Assembly: GCA_014360565.1 (NCBI GenBank)
Contig: JACIXH010000003.1
Coordinates: 19,566 to 83,565, forward strand
DNA from: Nocardia sp.
GTDB lineage: Bacteria; Actinomycetota; Actinomycetes; Mycobacteriales; Mycobacteriaceae
Direction of reading: 5' to 3'
Length of the DNA: 64,000 nt
Shown: positions 39,512 through 48,512 of the stretch, one piece after another
Numbering within the stretch: position 1 is the stretch's first letter
How the letters are laid out: each line of letters starts with the position of its first letter
Made by a program: the position numbers and the translations under genes
The notes under the pieces: model-generated
The model's input: only the letters and a program-made list of their open reading frames with translations
What the model was told of the DNA's origin: nothing
The model's database searches: none

Positions 39512-39544
39512 CGTCTGATACGGTACGAAACGTGTCGTTTCGTA
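39512..39544 (+). promoter_or_regulatory. Promoter/operator of the rightward TetR gene
   Basis: -10 TACGGT (39519-39524) lies seven bases before the GTG at 39532. Arms TACGAAAC (39524-39531) and GTTTCGTA (39537-39544) form an exact dyad over the start codon. Bases 39512-39531 recur near 59956 with one mismatch. Confidence 0.7.
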
Positions 39545-40188
39545 ATGTGGGTGCTGCGGCCCCGACTACAGAAGTGCGTGCCGGACGGCCTCGCGATCGA
39601 ATGCGTGAAGTCGAGATTCTCGAGTGCGTGTTGGAGCTGCTGGGTGAGGTGGGTTATGACGCGTTGACCTTCGAGGCGGTCGCGCGCCGCGCCAAGGCAT
39701 CGAAGGCGACGTTGTACCGACGCTGGGAGACCAAGCGCGACATGGTGGTCGCCGCGGTCAAGGCAGGCCCCGCGTCGGTCCATCGCGCCGGCGCGGTGGA
39801 TACCGGCTCCTTGCGAGGCGATTTGATCGCCTTGTGCGAACGGCTCGACACCACTATGCGCTCGGCCGACGCGACAATGAGCCTGATGTTGCTCCACGCG
39901 GGACTGCAAGACCCCGATTTGTGCCGCCATATCGAAGAAGCAACCGGGCCGACCGGGGCCAAGCTGCCTGCGTCGGTGATGTCCGCGGCCATCGGCCGAG
40001 GCGAGCTACCGGTCGGCGCGCGACCGTTCCCCTACGAGGAAATCGCCGGGTCCGTGCTGCTTCTGCGCAGGCTGAACGGACTCCCCGCCGGGTCCGAGTA
40101 CCTGGGGCACCTGGTCGACACCATCCTGATTCCCGCTCTTCGGGCAAGCGCGAACCCCGAACCTCCGCTGCGGGCCATTTTCTCCTGA
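39532..40188 (+). CDS. TetR/AcrR-family transcriptional regulator
   Basis: 218 residues from the GTG at 39532, which sits inside its own operator. HTH: FEAVARRAKASKATLYRRWETK; the domain EVRAGRPRD before it is the usual basic arm of the TetR_C_16-like group, and LLLRRLNGLPAGSEYL ends the ligand domain. Leaderless transcription is likely. It precedes a dehalogenase-like hydrolase gene by 38 bases and probably regulates it. Confidence 0.87.
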   Translation: MSFRNVGAAAPTTEVRAGRPRDRMREVEILECVLELLGEVGYDALTFEAVARRAKASKATLYRRWETKRDMVVAAVKAGPASVHRAGAVDTGSLRGDLIALCERLDTTMRSADATMSLMLLHAGLQDPDLCRHIEEATGPTGAKLPASVMSAAIGRGELPVGARPFPYEEIAGSVLLLRRLNGLPAGSEYLGHLVDTILIPALRASANPEPPLRAIFS

Positions 40189-40226
40189 CAGCGCATTTCT
40201 CCACCAACTCACGAAAGGGTCTGTCT

Positions 40227-41138
40227 GTGACAGTCACAACGATCGACGGCTTCGACTACCAGCAGCTTTCCGGGGCCGGCGGCGTCCATCTGAATGTCGC
40301 CATCGGCGGTCACGGTCACCCCGTCGTCCTGTTGCACGGCTTCCCGCAAACTCACCTCATGTGGCGGCATGTCGCCGGCGAACTCGCCGAGCAGTACACG
40401 GTCATCGTGCCCGACCTGCGCGGCTACGGCGCGAGCGACAAACCCGAAGAAACGACTCCGGATACCTACTCGAAGCGGACCATGGCGCACGACATCGTCA
40501 ACATCGTGCGCGAAATCGGATACGAACAGTTCAGCCTGATCGGTCATGACCGAGGAGCACTCGTCGGGGTCCGGGCCGCGCTCGACCACCCCGAGAAGAT
40601 CACCCACTTGGGGGTCCTGGATGTCCTGCCGACCATGGACACCTGGGACGTGCTGCACGGCGTCGACGCGGCGGTCGCCTGGCACCTGTACCTGATGGCA
40701 CAACCAAAGGGCTTGCCCGAGCGGATGATCGACGCAGTCGCCGAAGACTTCTTCAGCTCGTTCCTCGACGCCTGGGACCCCAGCCGAACCACATTCCCGC
40801 CAGACGTGCGCCGGCACTACATCGACAGTTCCACGCGCGCTGTGCCGTCCATCGTCGCCGACTACCGAGCCACGGCGGGCATCGACCTCGAGATGGATCG
40901 CGCCGACCGAAAGGCAGGCGCTCAGTTGGCGATGCCCGTGGCGGTGATCTCGCAGGATTGGGGGTCGCGGCTGGGGTTCGACGCGTCTGCCCTATGGCGG
41001 CAATGGGCTCCGGCCGCCACCTACCAGCCGATCGATGCCGGCCACTTCATGGCAGAAGAAAAACCGGCAGACGTTACGGCCTTCATCCGGGAATTGGTAC
41101 AACGCGCATCCGAGACCGCAGCCGCCGCAGCGCAGTAA
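40227..41138 (+). CDS. Alpha/beta-hydrolase, haloacetate-dehalogenase/epoxide-hydrolase type
   Basis: 303 residues. HGFP oxyanion loop (37-40), nucleophile D108 in GHDRGA and C-terminal His in DAGHFMAEE make an Asp-type hydrolase. The core resembles fluoroacetate dehalogenases (HDRG, LDHPEKI, LMAQPKGLPE), but two of their halide/carboxylate residues differ: the second Arg after the nucleophile is Leu, and the Trp following the halide-site His is Leu (WHLYL). Dehalogenase activity is therefore doubtful; ester or epoxide substrates are possible. GTG start with GAAAGGG seven bases upstream. Confidence 0.82.
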   Translation: MTVTTIDGFDYQQLSGAGGVHLNVAIGGHGHPVVLLHGFPQTHLMWRHVAGELAEQYTVIVPDLRGYGASDKPEETTPDTYSKRTMAHDIVNIVREIGYEQFSLIGHDRGALVGVRAALDHPEKITHLGVLDVLPTMDTWDVLHGVDAAVAWHLYLMAQPKGLPERMIDAVAEDFFSSFLDAWDPSRTTFPPDVRRHYIDSSTRAVPSIVADYRATAGIDLEMDRADRKAGAQLAMPVAVISQDWGSRLGFDASALWRQWAPAATYQPIDAGHFMAEEKPADVTAFIRELVQRASETAAAAAQ

Positions 41139-41266
41139 CACCCCCGGTTATCGGCCGCGACGCCGCGATGCCGGATCGCGGTGTCGGCCTGCCACCGTCC
41201 CAACGCCTCGGCCGACACCCTGGTGTATTTCGCGAGGTTGCGCACGCAGGCGTGCCCGGAATTCGC

Positions 41267-42094
41267 TCACGGCTCGTCGAGCACTTCTTGCAGGCGAGCG
41301 GCGAAGGCGGCGGGGTCGCTGACGAATCCGGTGTGGTCGCCGGGGAAAAGGTCCGGGTCGATGCCGAGGGCCGAGGTCAGTTCGCGTGAAGTGCGATCGC
41401 AGAACTGGCCGATGGACTCGGCACCGATTCCGACGATCACCCGGGTCGGGATCGAACGCAACAGCGGCGGGTCGGGAACCCACGCGGTGGTCGGGCGCAG
41501 CTCGTGGGCGAACCAGAATCGTTCGCTGGCGACCTGTTGCGGGTCGCGGTCACCACCGAAGATCTGTTCGAGCATCGGTTCCGGTATGAGAATCTGGGCC
41601 TGGGCGAAGAACTTTCGCCAGGCGCCGATCACGTCGCCGGTGGCGTAGGTGGCGATGATGTCCTCGGTGAGCGCGCGCTGTGCGTCAGCGTCGGGAAGCA
41701 TTTCGCGCAGGGGCGGTTCGTGGGCGACGACGGTGGTGACCAGATCGGGATTGGTCTGAGCGAGGGCCAGCGCGGAGACGGCGCCGCCACTGGATCCGAA
41801 GACCACGGCCGGGCCCGCGTCCACATGGGCGATCAACCGGGCGAGGTCCTCGGCGCGGGCGAGCACCGTCGAATCCTGGTCGGGGTCGTTCAGGGGGCTG
41901 GCGCAATGGCCGCGCGGGTCGGTGGTGAGGACGGTGTTGGTGGTGGCGAGTTGTTCGGCGGCCGCGGCGAACGAGGCGGCGTTCATCGGGGCGCCGACGA
42001 GGACGAGCAGCGGCCCCGCCCCGCGGACCTCGTAATACAGGCGGGCGTCGGGCACCACGAGGGTGCCGGAGGTGACGGCGGAACTGGCGGTCAT
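41267..42094 (-). CDS. Alpha/beta-hydrolase, serine type
   Basis: 275 residues. Nucleophile S102 in GSSGG, oxyanion region VGAPMNAASF instead of the usual HG, catalytic His in PGDHTGF. Such actinomycete hydrolases are often esterases or lactonases; no substrate is apparent. The ATG at 42094 is preferred to an in-frame ATG at 42127 because sequence before it is unconserved. Monocistronic. Confidence 0.85.
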   Translation of the reverse strand: MTASSAVTSGTLVVPDARLYYEVRGAGPLLVLVGAPMNAASFAAAAEQLATTNTVLTTDPRGHCASPLNDPDQDSTVLARAEDLARLIAHVDAGPAVVFGSSGGAVSALALAQTNPDLVTTVVAHEPPLREMLPDADAQRALTEDIIATYATGDVIGAWRKFFAQAQILIPEPMLEQIFGGDRDPQQVASERFWFAHELRPTTAWVPDPPLLRSIPTRVIVGIGAESIGQFCDRTSRELTSALGIDPDLFPGDHTGFVSDPAAFAARLQEVLDEP

Positions 42095-42225
42095 GAGGCT
42101 CTCCCGGATCTCGGCTACAGGTAGCACTCATAGAGACGGTGCGCGCTGTGAGAACTCATCGCTGGCCACGAAAATTCTTTTCCTACAGACCTTTCCGCAG
42201 GTCACAGACCCAGAGGGCGATAAAA

Positions 42226-42417
42226 CTAGCGGCGGCGACGAAGCTCGTCCGCTCTGGCCCGCAGAGTGCCGGCGACCAGTTCACGCCCCTCGTGCGCTAG
42301 ATCGACCACCTCACGAACACTCTTACGGCCGGCCTCGCCCAGAATTTCGGCGAGCGCGCTACCGGTGCGGCGCGCCGCGAAGGACAACTCGTCGAACAGT
42401 TCCTTCTGGTAGCTCAT
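42226..42417 (-). CDS. Small helical protein of unknown function
   Basis: 63 residues, ATG 42417. Entirely helical and amphipathic, with a basic C-terminus (RARADELRRRR) and a central EILGEAGRKSVREVV helix. A good promoter (TTGACA/TGTACA) lies about 115 bases upstream, which supports it being a real gene. No family recognised; a regulatory or nucleic-acid-binding role is only a guess. Confidence 0.5.
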   Translation of the reverse strand: MSYQKELFDELSFAARRTGSALAEILGEAGRKSVREVVDLAHEGRELVAGTLRARADELRRRR

Positions 42418-42531
42418 CGAACACCACCGGCGACAACGCAATCGGTGACTGATTCTCGACCGTGACCGGGTTGATCCATCTCGTGGAACTCCATTCGCCG
42501 CGCAGACCGTCTCGAAGACCTGACCCCACTG

Positions 42532-42562
42532 AGTGTACAGTCGTGCACTGAACTGGTGTCAA
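42532..42562 (-). promoter_or_regulatory. Consensus-type promoter, leftward
   Basis: On the minus strand: TTGACA (42562-42557), 17 bases, TGTACA; or 19 bases to TACACT. The region also forms an imperfect palindrome AGTGTACAG/TCGTGCACT. It would transcribe the 63-residue ORF with an approximately 100-base leader. Confidence 0.6.
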
Positions 42563-42647
42563 GCCCTTCGGATCCTCCGCCGCGAACGCGATCCTACCGA
42601 CATCGGTGCCGCGCAGCCGTGCTGCGCGGCACCGCTGGGTGACGGAT

Positions 42648-44072
42648 TCAGTTGTAGGCGTTGGCAACTCCGTCGAGCAGGTGCTCGAGCGTGTCGTAGG
42701 CGGGCACGTCGACGACGTCGATCAGGTCGGCCGCCACCGGCACCGAACGTTCGGCCGCGATCGAGGTGAACTGGGCGGTATCGCCGGTGCGGAAACCGTG
42801 ATCGGCGGCCAGGCGGCGCAGTTCGGGATTGTCGGTGAGGAGTTTGCCGATCTTGTCGCCGGTGCCGGTCAGCGGGACGAGGGTGTGGCTCGACAGCACC
42901 GTCGGGGTCGGGTACGTCAGCACCATGTCGGGTTTGATCCGGCCCTCACCGGCGGCTTCGACGAACTGCGCCTCGTAGATACACACCAGCGGAGTCGGCC
43001 CCATGCCGTTGGTGAGGTACTGGTTGAACGGCCCCTCACTGCTGTTGTCGGTGTAGCCCTGCGCGAGGAACAGTTTCGTCAGGGCGGGCAGCACGTGCTC
43101 TTCGGCGGTGGCGCCGCGCACGATCGTGTGATCGTTGGCGACGTAACTGGCGATCGACAGGTACATGGCCGCGGAATTGGAGCTGCGCGGGTCGGTGGTG
43201 GAGACCAGGATGTTCTTGGCGACCGGGTAGGTGGTGTTGTCGGGCAGGTCGTCCCACTGCACGCCGGTCCCGGCCAGCTCCAGGTACTTGTTCATGTCGA
43301 ACGTCGCCACCGGACCGGGCTTGATCACTCCGGCCGTGGTCAGCAGATCGGCGATCGGCCGGTAGGTGGCGATGGCGATCGGTGAGGAGAACGGCGTGTA
43401 CTTGGTGGTGATGTTGTGCTGGCGCTGGATTCGTTCCGCGGCCGGGATGCTCGACGGGAACGCGAAATCGAACGCGCCGAGGTCCACAGTGGTCGCGATC
43501 TGGCGCGAACCGGCCGGTTCGACCTCCACTCGGACGCCGTTGTCGGCCAGTACCTGCACCACGCGCTCGTCGGTGAAGAACGACATCTTCTCCGATCCGA
43601 TGACCCCGCGCACCACGGTGGTCGGCGCCGCGACGGTGACCGCGGGAGCGTCGGCGCCGCCGGGCAGCAGCGTCACCCCGGCGACAATGCCGGCGACGAC
43701 CCCGGCGGCGCCGATCGCCAACGGCACCACCGCACGCCTGCTCACCGAGCGCTCGGTGAGCTGCTCGCCCGCTTCGGACTCGCGCGCGATGATTTCGGCG
43801 GCCCGCACGGCGGCGGTGGGGGCGGGAACCCGCACCGTCGGATCGGGATCGGCGAGTTCGCTGCGCACGATCCGCTCGACCAGAATCGGCACGAACTCCC
43901 GGATGGGTTTGCCGGTGAAACGATGGTGCGCGGCGCCTACCGCCGACGTCACCTGGTCGACGGGGACGTTCTCGGACAGGTCTTCGACCAAACTCTCGGT
44001 CATTCGCCGCATGGCCAGCTCTTCACGCTGGACGGCATCGGCTGTTACACCGGGGACTACGCGCGACACCAC
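42648..44072 (-). CDS. Membrane-anchored solute-binding protein with cytoplasmic three-helix-bundle domain
   Basis: 474 residues. Residues 5-75 match the three-helix-bundle dimerisation domain known from actinobacterial regulators and arsenate reductases (LVEDLSENVPVDQVTSAVGAAHHRF). A single transmembrane helix follows at about 112-135 (VVPLAIGAAGVVAGIVAGVTLL). The rest (about 145-474) is a periplasmic-binding-protein-like domain, as in bacterial extracellular solute-binding proteins, outside the membrane. A signal-anchor PBP with a cytoplasmic dimer head suggests sensing rather than transport. GTG start at 44072. No permease or kinase gene adjoins it. Confidence 0.7.
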   Translation of the reverse strand: MVSRVVPGVTADAVQREELAMRRMTESLVEDLSENVPVDQVTSAVGAAHHRFTGKPIREFVPILVERIVRSELADPDPTVRVPAPTAAVRAAEIIARESEAGEQLTERSVSRRAVVPLAIGAAGVVAGIVAGVTLLPGGADAPAVTVAAPTTVVRGVIGSEKMSFFTDERVVQVLADNGVRVEVEPAGSRQIATTVDLGAFDFAFPSSIPAAERIQRQHNITTKYTPFSSPIAIATYRPIADLLTTAGVIKPGPVATFDMNKYLELAGTGVQWDDLPDNTTYPVAKNILVSTTDPRSSNSAAMYLSIASYVANDHTIVRGATAEEHVLPALTKLFLAQGYTDNSSEGPFNQYLTNGMGPTPLVCIYEAQFVEAAGEGRIKPDMVLTYPTPTVLSSHTLVPLTGTGDKIGKLLTDNPELRRLAADHGFRTGDTAQFTSIAAERSVPVAADLIDVVDVPAYDTLEHLLDGVANAYN

Positions 44073-44282
44073 TGTTCTCCTGGGCTCACAATCGGGCTGC
44101 GGGGAGCGGCGCGCCGAACACCCGTGCGCACGCCGCGGGCCACGCTACCGTCGCCCAGCACAGTTACCCCAGCTGTGAGCGCCGCTGCACGCAGAGTTCA
44201 GCGCTCGCTCGGCTGCCCGCAACGTCGCGTTGTCCACGAGTTCGCGTAAACCTCGAATTACGCACTGACTGTGTGTGATTCG

Positions 44283-44873
44283 CTACTGCGCCTCGGTCGC
44301 CGCCCGCACGGTGGGCACCGCATCCTCGACGGTAGAGCGCTGAACCGCGTCCCGAGCCATCCGCCCGAGCCCACCGGTGAGCAGTTCCATGACACCGATC
44401 GCGACCAACCCGCTGCCGGCCGTCGTGGCCAGCCCGGTGACCGTCTGGAACGTGATCGCGATGACCGTGATACCGATCGCGGTGGTGATCATGCCGCACA
44501 CCTCGTGCATCCACCCGTCGACGACGGTGTCGTCCCAGGCCGCGACCAGCGCCTGCACAATGCCACGGATCGACCAGCCGATGCCGATCCACAGAGCGAG
44601 CAGTTCGATATTGCCACCGTTGAACACCAGCGCGGCCAAGATGCCCGTGAGCCCCGCACTGACCAGTACCAGCACTCGCAACAAGAACGCGATCCGCGTC
44701 GTCATCGCCAGATACGCCTGCACCGCGGTGCTCAGGATCAGCGAGATGCCGAACAGCATCGCGAGGATGTTCTCGTCGCGCCCCGGCCACAACAGCAGCG
44801 CCACACCGAGTGCGAACGAGCAACCACCGGCGACCAGCATCGCCTTGCGGGTCGGATCCGCGCCGCCGTTCAC
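44283..44873 (-). CDS. HdeD-like (DUF308) membrane protein
   Basis: About 196 residues, six short transmembrane helices with the tandem DUF308 pattern (LFGISLILSTAVQAY, LLALWIGIGWSIRGIVQ, GSGLVAIGVMELLTGG). HdeD proteins are linked to acid stress. The GTG at 44873 overlaps the stop of the upstream UvrA-like ORF (GTGA), which indicates translational coupling; ATG 44840 is an alternative. Confidence 0.75.
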   Translation of the reverse strand: MNGGADPTRKAMLVAGGCSFALGVALLLWPGRDENILAMLFGISLILSTAVQAYLAMTTRIAFLLRVLVLVSAGLTGILAALVFNGGNIELLALWIGIGWSIRGIVQALVAAWDDTVVDGWMHEVCGMITTAIGITVIAITFQTVTGLATTAGSGLVAIGVMELLTGGLGRMARDAVQRSTVEDAVPTVRAATEAQ

Positions 44874-45280
44874 GACAGCCGCTCCGACAGCCGCAGCGCG
44901 GTCCGGCTGACCGGATCGTCTGTCCCCTGTTCCGGTCTGCCCTGCACCACGATCCGGCCACCGCCGCCCGTACCGATCACGTGCTCTGCGGCGACAACGA
45001 TCGTGCTCGCGCCGTTGTCGCCGAGCGAATTCGGTTGTGTCGTCGAAATGTCGGTGCCGACGGGGTGCAGCAATCGATGGGCATACGGCGCCACCGCCTC
45101 CATGTATCGGCGATGCGGTGGCCCGCACAAGGTGCCGAACACCGGCGACGACGGGCCCGAACCGGCGCCACCCGTGCACGCCGCCAGAACATTTCGTGGC
45201 CTGTCTGCGGCGGCAGCACGCAGATTGTGGACCCGGGCGCCACGCACCCGAACCGAAGAATCGACCTCGTGCGAATCCAC
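44870..45280 (-). pseudogene. Internally deleted UvrA-like ABC ATPase
   Basis: 136 residues joining the N-terminus of a UvrA-type protein (VRVRGARVHNLR, AGSGPSSPVFGTL, RRYMEAVAPYAHRLL) to its extreme C-terminus (LGDNGASTIVVAAEH, GGRIVVQGRPE). About 600 residues are missing. The Walker A Lys is Pro, so ATP binding is lost. The source was probably a UvrA paralog of the drug-resistance type. The frame is intact and its stop couples to the HdeD-like gene, so a mini-protein may still be made. Confidence 0.78.
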
Positions 45281-45342
45281 AGCTACCTACCGTACTCCCG
45301 AGGTAGCGCGTGGCGGGGCGAACGCGCCCGTTGTCGTCGGTC

Positions 45343-46548
45343 TTAGAAGAACCAGCCCAACTGGGGTGCCCGGTCGGCGGTGAACGCATCGTCGAACGAG
45401 CGCAGCACCGCGGGGTCATCGACGGTGATCCGGTGCGCGGCGGCGAAAATGCTCGCACGGTGCGCGCCGAAGTACAGCGCGCCGAGAATGTTGATGTCGA
45501 AACCGAGCGTCGCCGCGCGGGTGGTCGGCTCACACTCGGCGATGCCGTCACGAATGCGCAGGGCGAAGTTCCCGCCCTTCCCGCGGAAGGGGTCGTGCAC
45601 CGCGAGGACGGTGTCGAGATCGGCGCGGTAGGTGCGGGCCGTGAGGGCAGCGGGTACGTCCATGACCCGCGCCCACAGCGCGTCGCCGCGATGGGTCAAC
45701 CGCACCGCGCGCGGGTCGGTGAGCATATAGGCCAGCGGATCGTCCTCGGCGATCTCGGCTTCGACGAGGTCGACGAGGTCCATGCCGAGCAGTACCCGCC
45801 ACAGGGCGGCGTGCGCGTCGGCGGTCACAGCACGGAACTCCCAGACCGAGGCGATGTCACGGTCTTCGCGCCTGGTGCGCCGATACAGGGCGTACCCGTC
45901 GGCGTGCAGAAGCACGAACAGCGTCGTCGCACCCTGGCGGTGGCGCTCCACATCGGCGAAGAACAACTCCCATTTGGCATCCGGACGATCCTGCGCTCCC
46001 GAAGTCACCTGCTGCCAGCGCTGATAGATCTCGCGAATCCTGGGGGCGGCGTCGTCGAGCGTTTCCAGCGTGACACCACCGGGGTCCGGTGTCGTGGAAC
46101 GGAATTCGGCTCGCTGGGGATCTATCGAGACCGACGTGTCGAGGACGGCCACCTCGTAGCCGAACCGGCCGTAGATCGTGGCCTCACTCGCGGTGAAGAT
46201 CGTCAACGGCAACCCCTCGGCCTCGGTCCGAGCATGCTGGGCCGTGTACATCTCCCGCAGGATTCCCCGCCGCCGATGCGTCGCCGCCACCGCCACCCCC
46301 GACACGCCACACGCCCGCACCGTCCGCTCCCCCGGCACGGTCACCGTCATCGTCCGATCCACGGTATGCCCGACGATCCGGTCACCCTCCACAGCCACCA
46401 ACGACCGCTCGACCGGAAAGACCTTCCCCCGGAACTCGTTCTCGTCGTCGCCGTAGCGCATCCCGAACCCGGCTTCCTGCAACGCGGTGATCGCGGCCGA
46501 GTCCGCCACGGTAGCCGCCCGAACGCATACGTTCTTCGCTGATGCCAT
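45343..46548 (-). CDS. eis: Eis-like multi-site N-acetyltransferase
   Basis: 401 residues: GNAT domain 1 (acetyl-CoA loop VAATHRRRGILREM), swapped second GNAT domain and C-terminal SCP2-like domain. Catalytic features match Eis: the Tyr in TIYGRFGYEV and the C-terminal Phe carboxylate (LGWFF-COOH). Eis acetylates several amines of aminoglycosides and of capreomycin, so low-level drug modification is possible. ATG at 46548; the upstream in-frame ATG at 46608 adds only an unconserved leader. Confidence 0.93.
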   Translation of the reverse strand: MASAKNVCVRAATVADSAAITALQEAGFGMRYGDDENEFRGKVFPVERSLVAVEGDRIVGHTVDRTMTVTVPGERTVRACGVSGVAVAATHRRRGILREMYTAQHARTEAEGLPLTIFTASEATIYGRFGYEVAVLDTSVSIDPQRAEFRSTTPDPGGVTLETLDDAAPRIREIYQRWQQVTSGAQDRPDAKWELFFADVERHRQGATTLFVLLHADGYALYRRTRREDRDIASVWEFRAVTADAHAALWRVLLGMDLVDLVEAEIAEDDPLAYMLTDPRAVRLTHRGDALWARVMDVPAALTARTYRADLDTVLAVHDPFRGKGGNFALRIRDGIAECEPTTRAATLGFDINILGALYFGAHRASIFAAAHRITVDDPAVLRSFDDAFTADRAPQLGWFF

Positions 46549-46785
46549 TCCCGTACCTTGCCACGCAGGCGCGCACGCGCACATCCGGTTTTCCACCGGT
46601 GCGACCATCCGCGCGGTGCTCGCACCAGCAGGGCCGCCGACGGCCGACGCGATCGAGTGCTTGCCCCGGCGTTACCGGCAGTAGTGGTGTAGCCGACCGG
46701 AATCCGGCGCTGAGGAAGCAGCGTTCTGGCTCGGTCGGGAGCGCTCATCGAAACGCTTGCTGTCCAAAGGGTTAGCGTTGCATTC

Positions 46786-47100
46786 GTGACTGGAGTTGAG
46801 GTGGGGGCGTGCGAATGCGGGGCCGAGGGATCGTGCATCGACGACTGGCACGAAGCGCTGGCGGAAGAGCAAGCCGACCCCGCCATGTATATCTGGCACG
46901 CGCCGCTGGTGTGTGCGTTCGTTCTTCAACACCGGTCGCGCATGCTGTCGCAGTCCGCCGATGGGCAGTTTCGGATGCTCCAGTTCTATGACGACCAGGG
47001 CATCGAGGCGACAAACCAGTTCGCTCGCCATCAGATCGCGCGAAACAAGCGATCCGGGACCGGCGACGACATGGAACCGTTGGCTCCGTATGCCGCTCTA
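46786..47100 (+). pseudogene. Truncated DUF5946-family gene
   Basis: Codons 1 to about 88 (GTG 46786) encode a DUF5946 start: CECGAEGSC, then AMYIWHAPLVCAFVLQHRSR and QFRMLQFYDDQG. Homology then stops and the frame runs on to 47370 only as the antisense of a recombinase fragment. Function of the family is unknown. TAGCGT seven bases before the GTG gives leaderless spacing. Confidence 0.6.
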
Positions 47101-47310
47101 CCGTCCGCGGGTCACCACCGCGCACCGATTGCCGGTATCGAGTTCGGGGACATCGAGCATCAGCACCTCTTCGGCGCGCGCGGAGGACTCGTAGAGCAGA
47201 TGCCACAACACTCGTTCCCGCAGTGGAACATCCGATCTCAGGATCTGTGCGACCCGGTCCCGGCTCAGTGCCTTGCTGGCGTCCGGCGGTGCCGGCCGGG
47301 CCCGCAAACG
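47098..47310 (-). pseudogene. Tyrosine recombinase fragment (central catalytic part)
   Basis: Reads [39 protein letters not shown] with the first catalytic Arg in SARAEE, then NRCAVVTRG. The His/Arg/Tyr half is missing; the sequence stops at a junction with the truncated DUF5946 gene. Confidence 0.75.
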
Positions 47311-47479
47311 CACCAGCGGATCCCCGAGGCCGACAGCGACCCGGCCGCGCGGCGGCGTCCGGATCGCTGAGAAACGCCCGATGTCACCGGTGACCCCACC
47401 GAACCACACTTCCCCAAGCGAAACTGATTGGAGGAGTGTGTGATTCGGGATTCCGGTGGTAACGGCGCAAAAAGAACGA

Positions 47480-47741
47480 AGTTCGTGAAGTTGCTGGTCA
47501 GTGCCGTCGTTCGACTCCGGGACAAGGAGTCTGGTGAGGTCACGCATGGCCTGGGGTGACGGTGTGACGTAGCGGCGCAGGTTTCAGGGTTGCGGTGACG
47601 GGACTTCGCCATGAGCTCGAACATGCTGACACCGGACTCACCCAGATGGGTCAGGCTGGAATCTCTCAGCTCGTGTGGGTCCCATTCGGTTCCGATCCCG
47701 TCTATTGCGGTGGCAGCGTCGAGCAGATCGGAGAGGCTCAC
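47480..47741 (-). pseudogene. Tyrosine recombinase C-terminal fragment with frameshift
   Basis: Reads [18 protein letters not shown] and [11 protein letters not shown], the His-x-x-Arg and His part of the catalytic domain. A one-base loss near 47583 shifts the frame; the next frame restores [14 protein letters not shown] with the catalytic Tyr. It lies upstream of the central fragment on the same strand, so the two are not one gene in order. Confidence 0.75.
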
Positions 47742-47884
47742 CGCGGTGAGGTTGTCCTACGACCAGGCACGCGCTGCGGACCGGCGCCTGCCGGGTGTGG
47801 TGGCCAGCCTTCTCCGGCTGTGGCGGCGCGAGCCGGTCCCGCGCTGGACGGCTACGCGATCGCGCTCGGCTTGTTCAGCGGACC

Positions 47885-48448
47885 TCAGGTTCCCGGTCGC
47901 CGGAACGGTTTGAGCCGCACCCCCTCCAGGCTGTCGGCGATCAGCTGATCCAACCGCCGCTCGCGAGTCTCGGCCCGCTGGGCACTGGTGACATGGTGGA
48001 CGGCCTGCTTGCGATAGGACGGTGCCTGCCCGCTGAACCACTCCCACGCCCGCGGTTCGGCCTGGAAGCGAGCCAGCTGTGGCGCCTCGAACTCCAAGAC
48101 CAGCTTCTCCTCGCGATCCCGGTCGCGGGCTTCGAACACCGCGGTGCCGACCGGCCGCATGAGCCCTTGCGCGGTCAGCTCCTCGATCTTGCGGAGGTTG
48201 ACCAGGCTCCAGTTGCTGCGCGGCCTGCGCGGGGTGAACCGGATCGTCCAGGAGACGTCGTCGATCGGGCTCTGCCGACCGTCGATCCAGCCGTAACACA
48301 GCGCCTGGTCGACCGCCTCCGACCAGCTCAGCGTGGGCTTGCCAGTTCCCCTTCTCCACATGCCCACCCGGCATTCGGAGGCAGTCGCGTGGTGCTCCTC
48401 TAGCCAGTCCCGGAACTACTCAGGACTCGAGAAGAAGATTGACTCCAT
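47885..48448 (-). pseudogene. YdeI/OmpD-associated-like gene with in-frame amber codon
   Basis: From ATG 48448 the frame encodes MESIFFSSPE, then TAG (48418-48416, codon 11), then FRDWLEEHH and the complete YdeI-like domain (GMWRRGTGKPTLSWSEAVDQ, ALCYGWIDG, FTPRRPRSNWS). The stop replaces what is normally a Glu, a single G-to-T change. Translation could resume at GTG 48367, giving 160 residues without the first strand. YdeI proteins are associated with peptide resistance in enterics; the role here is unknown. Confidence 0.78.
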
Positions 48449-48512
48449 GCGTGGTGCTCCTGTGTCACTCGTCCTGCCGGACTTCGTTCTGTCCGATACC
48501 GATGTGCGAGAG

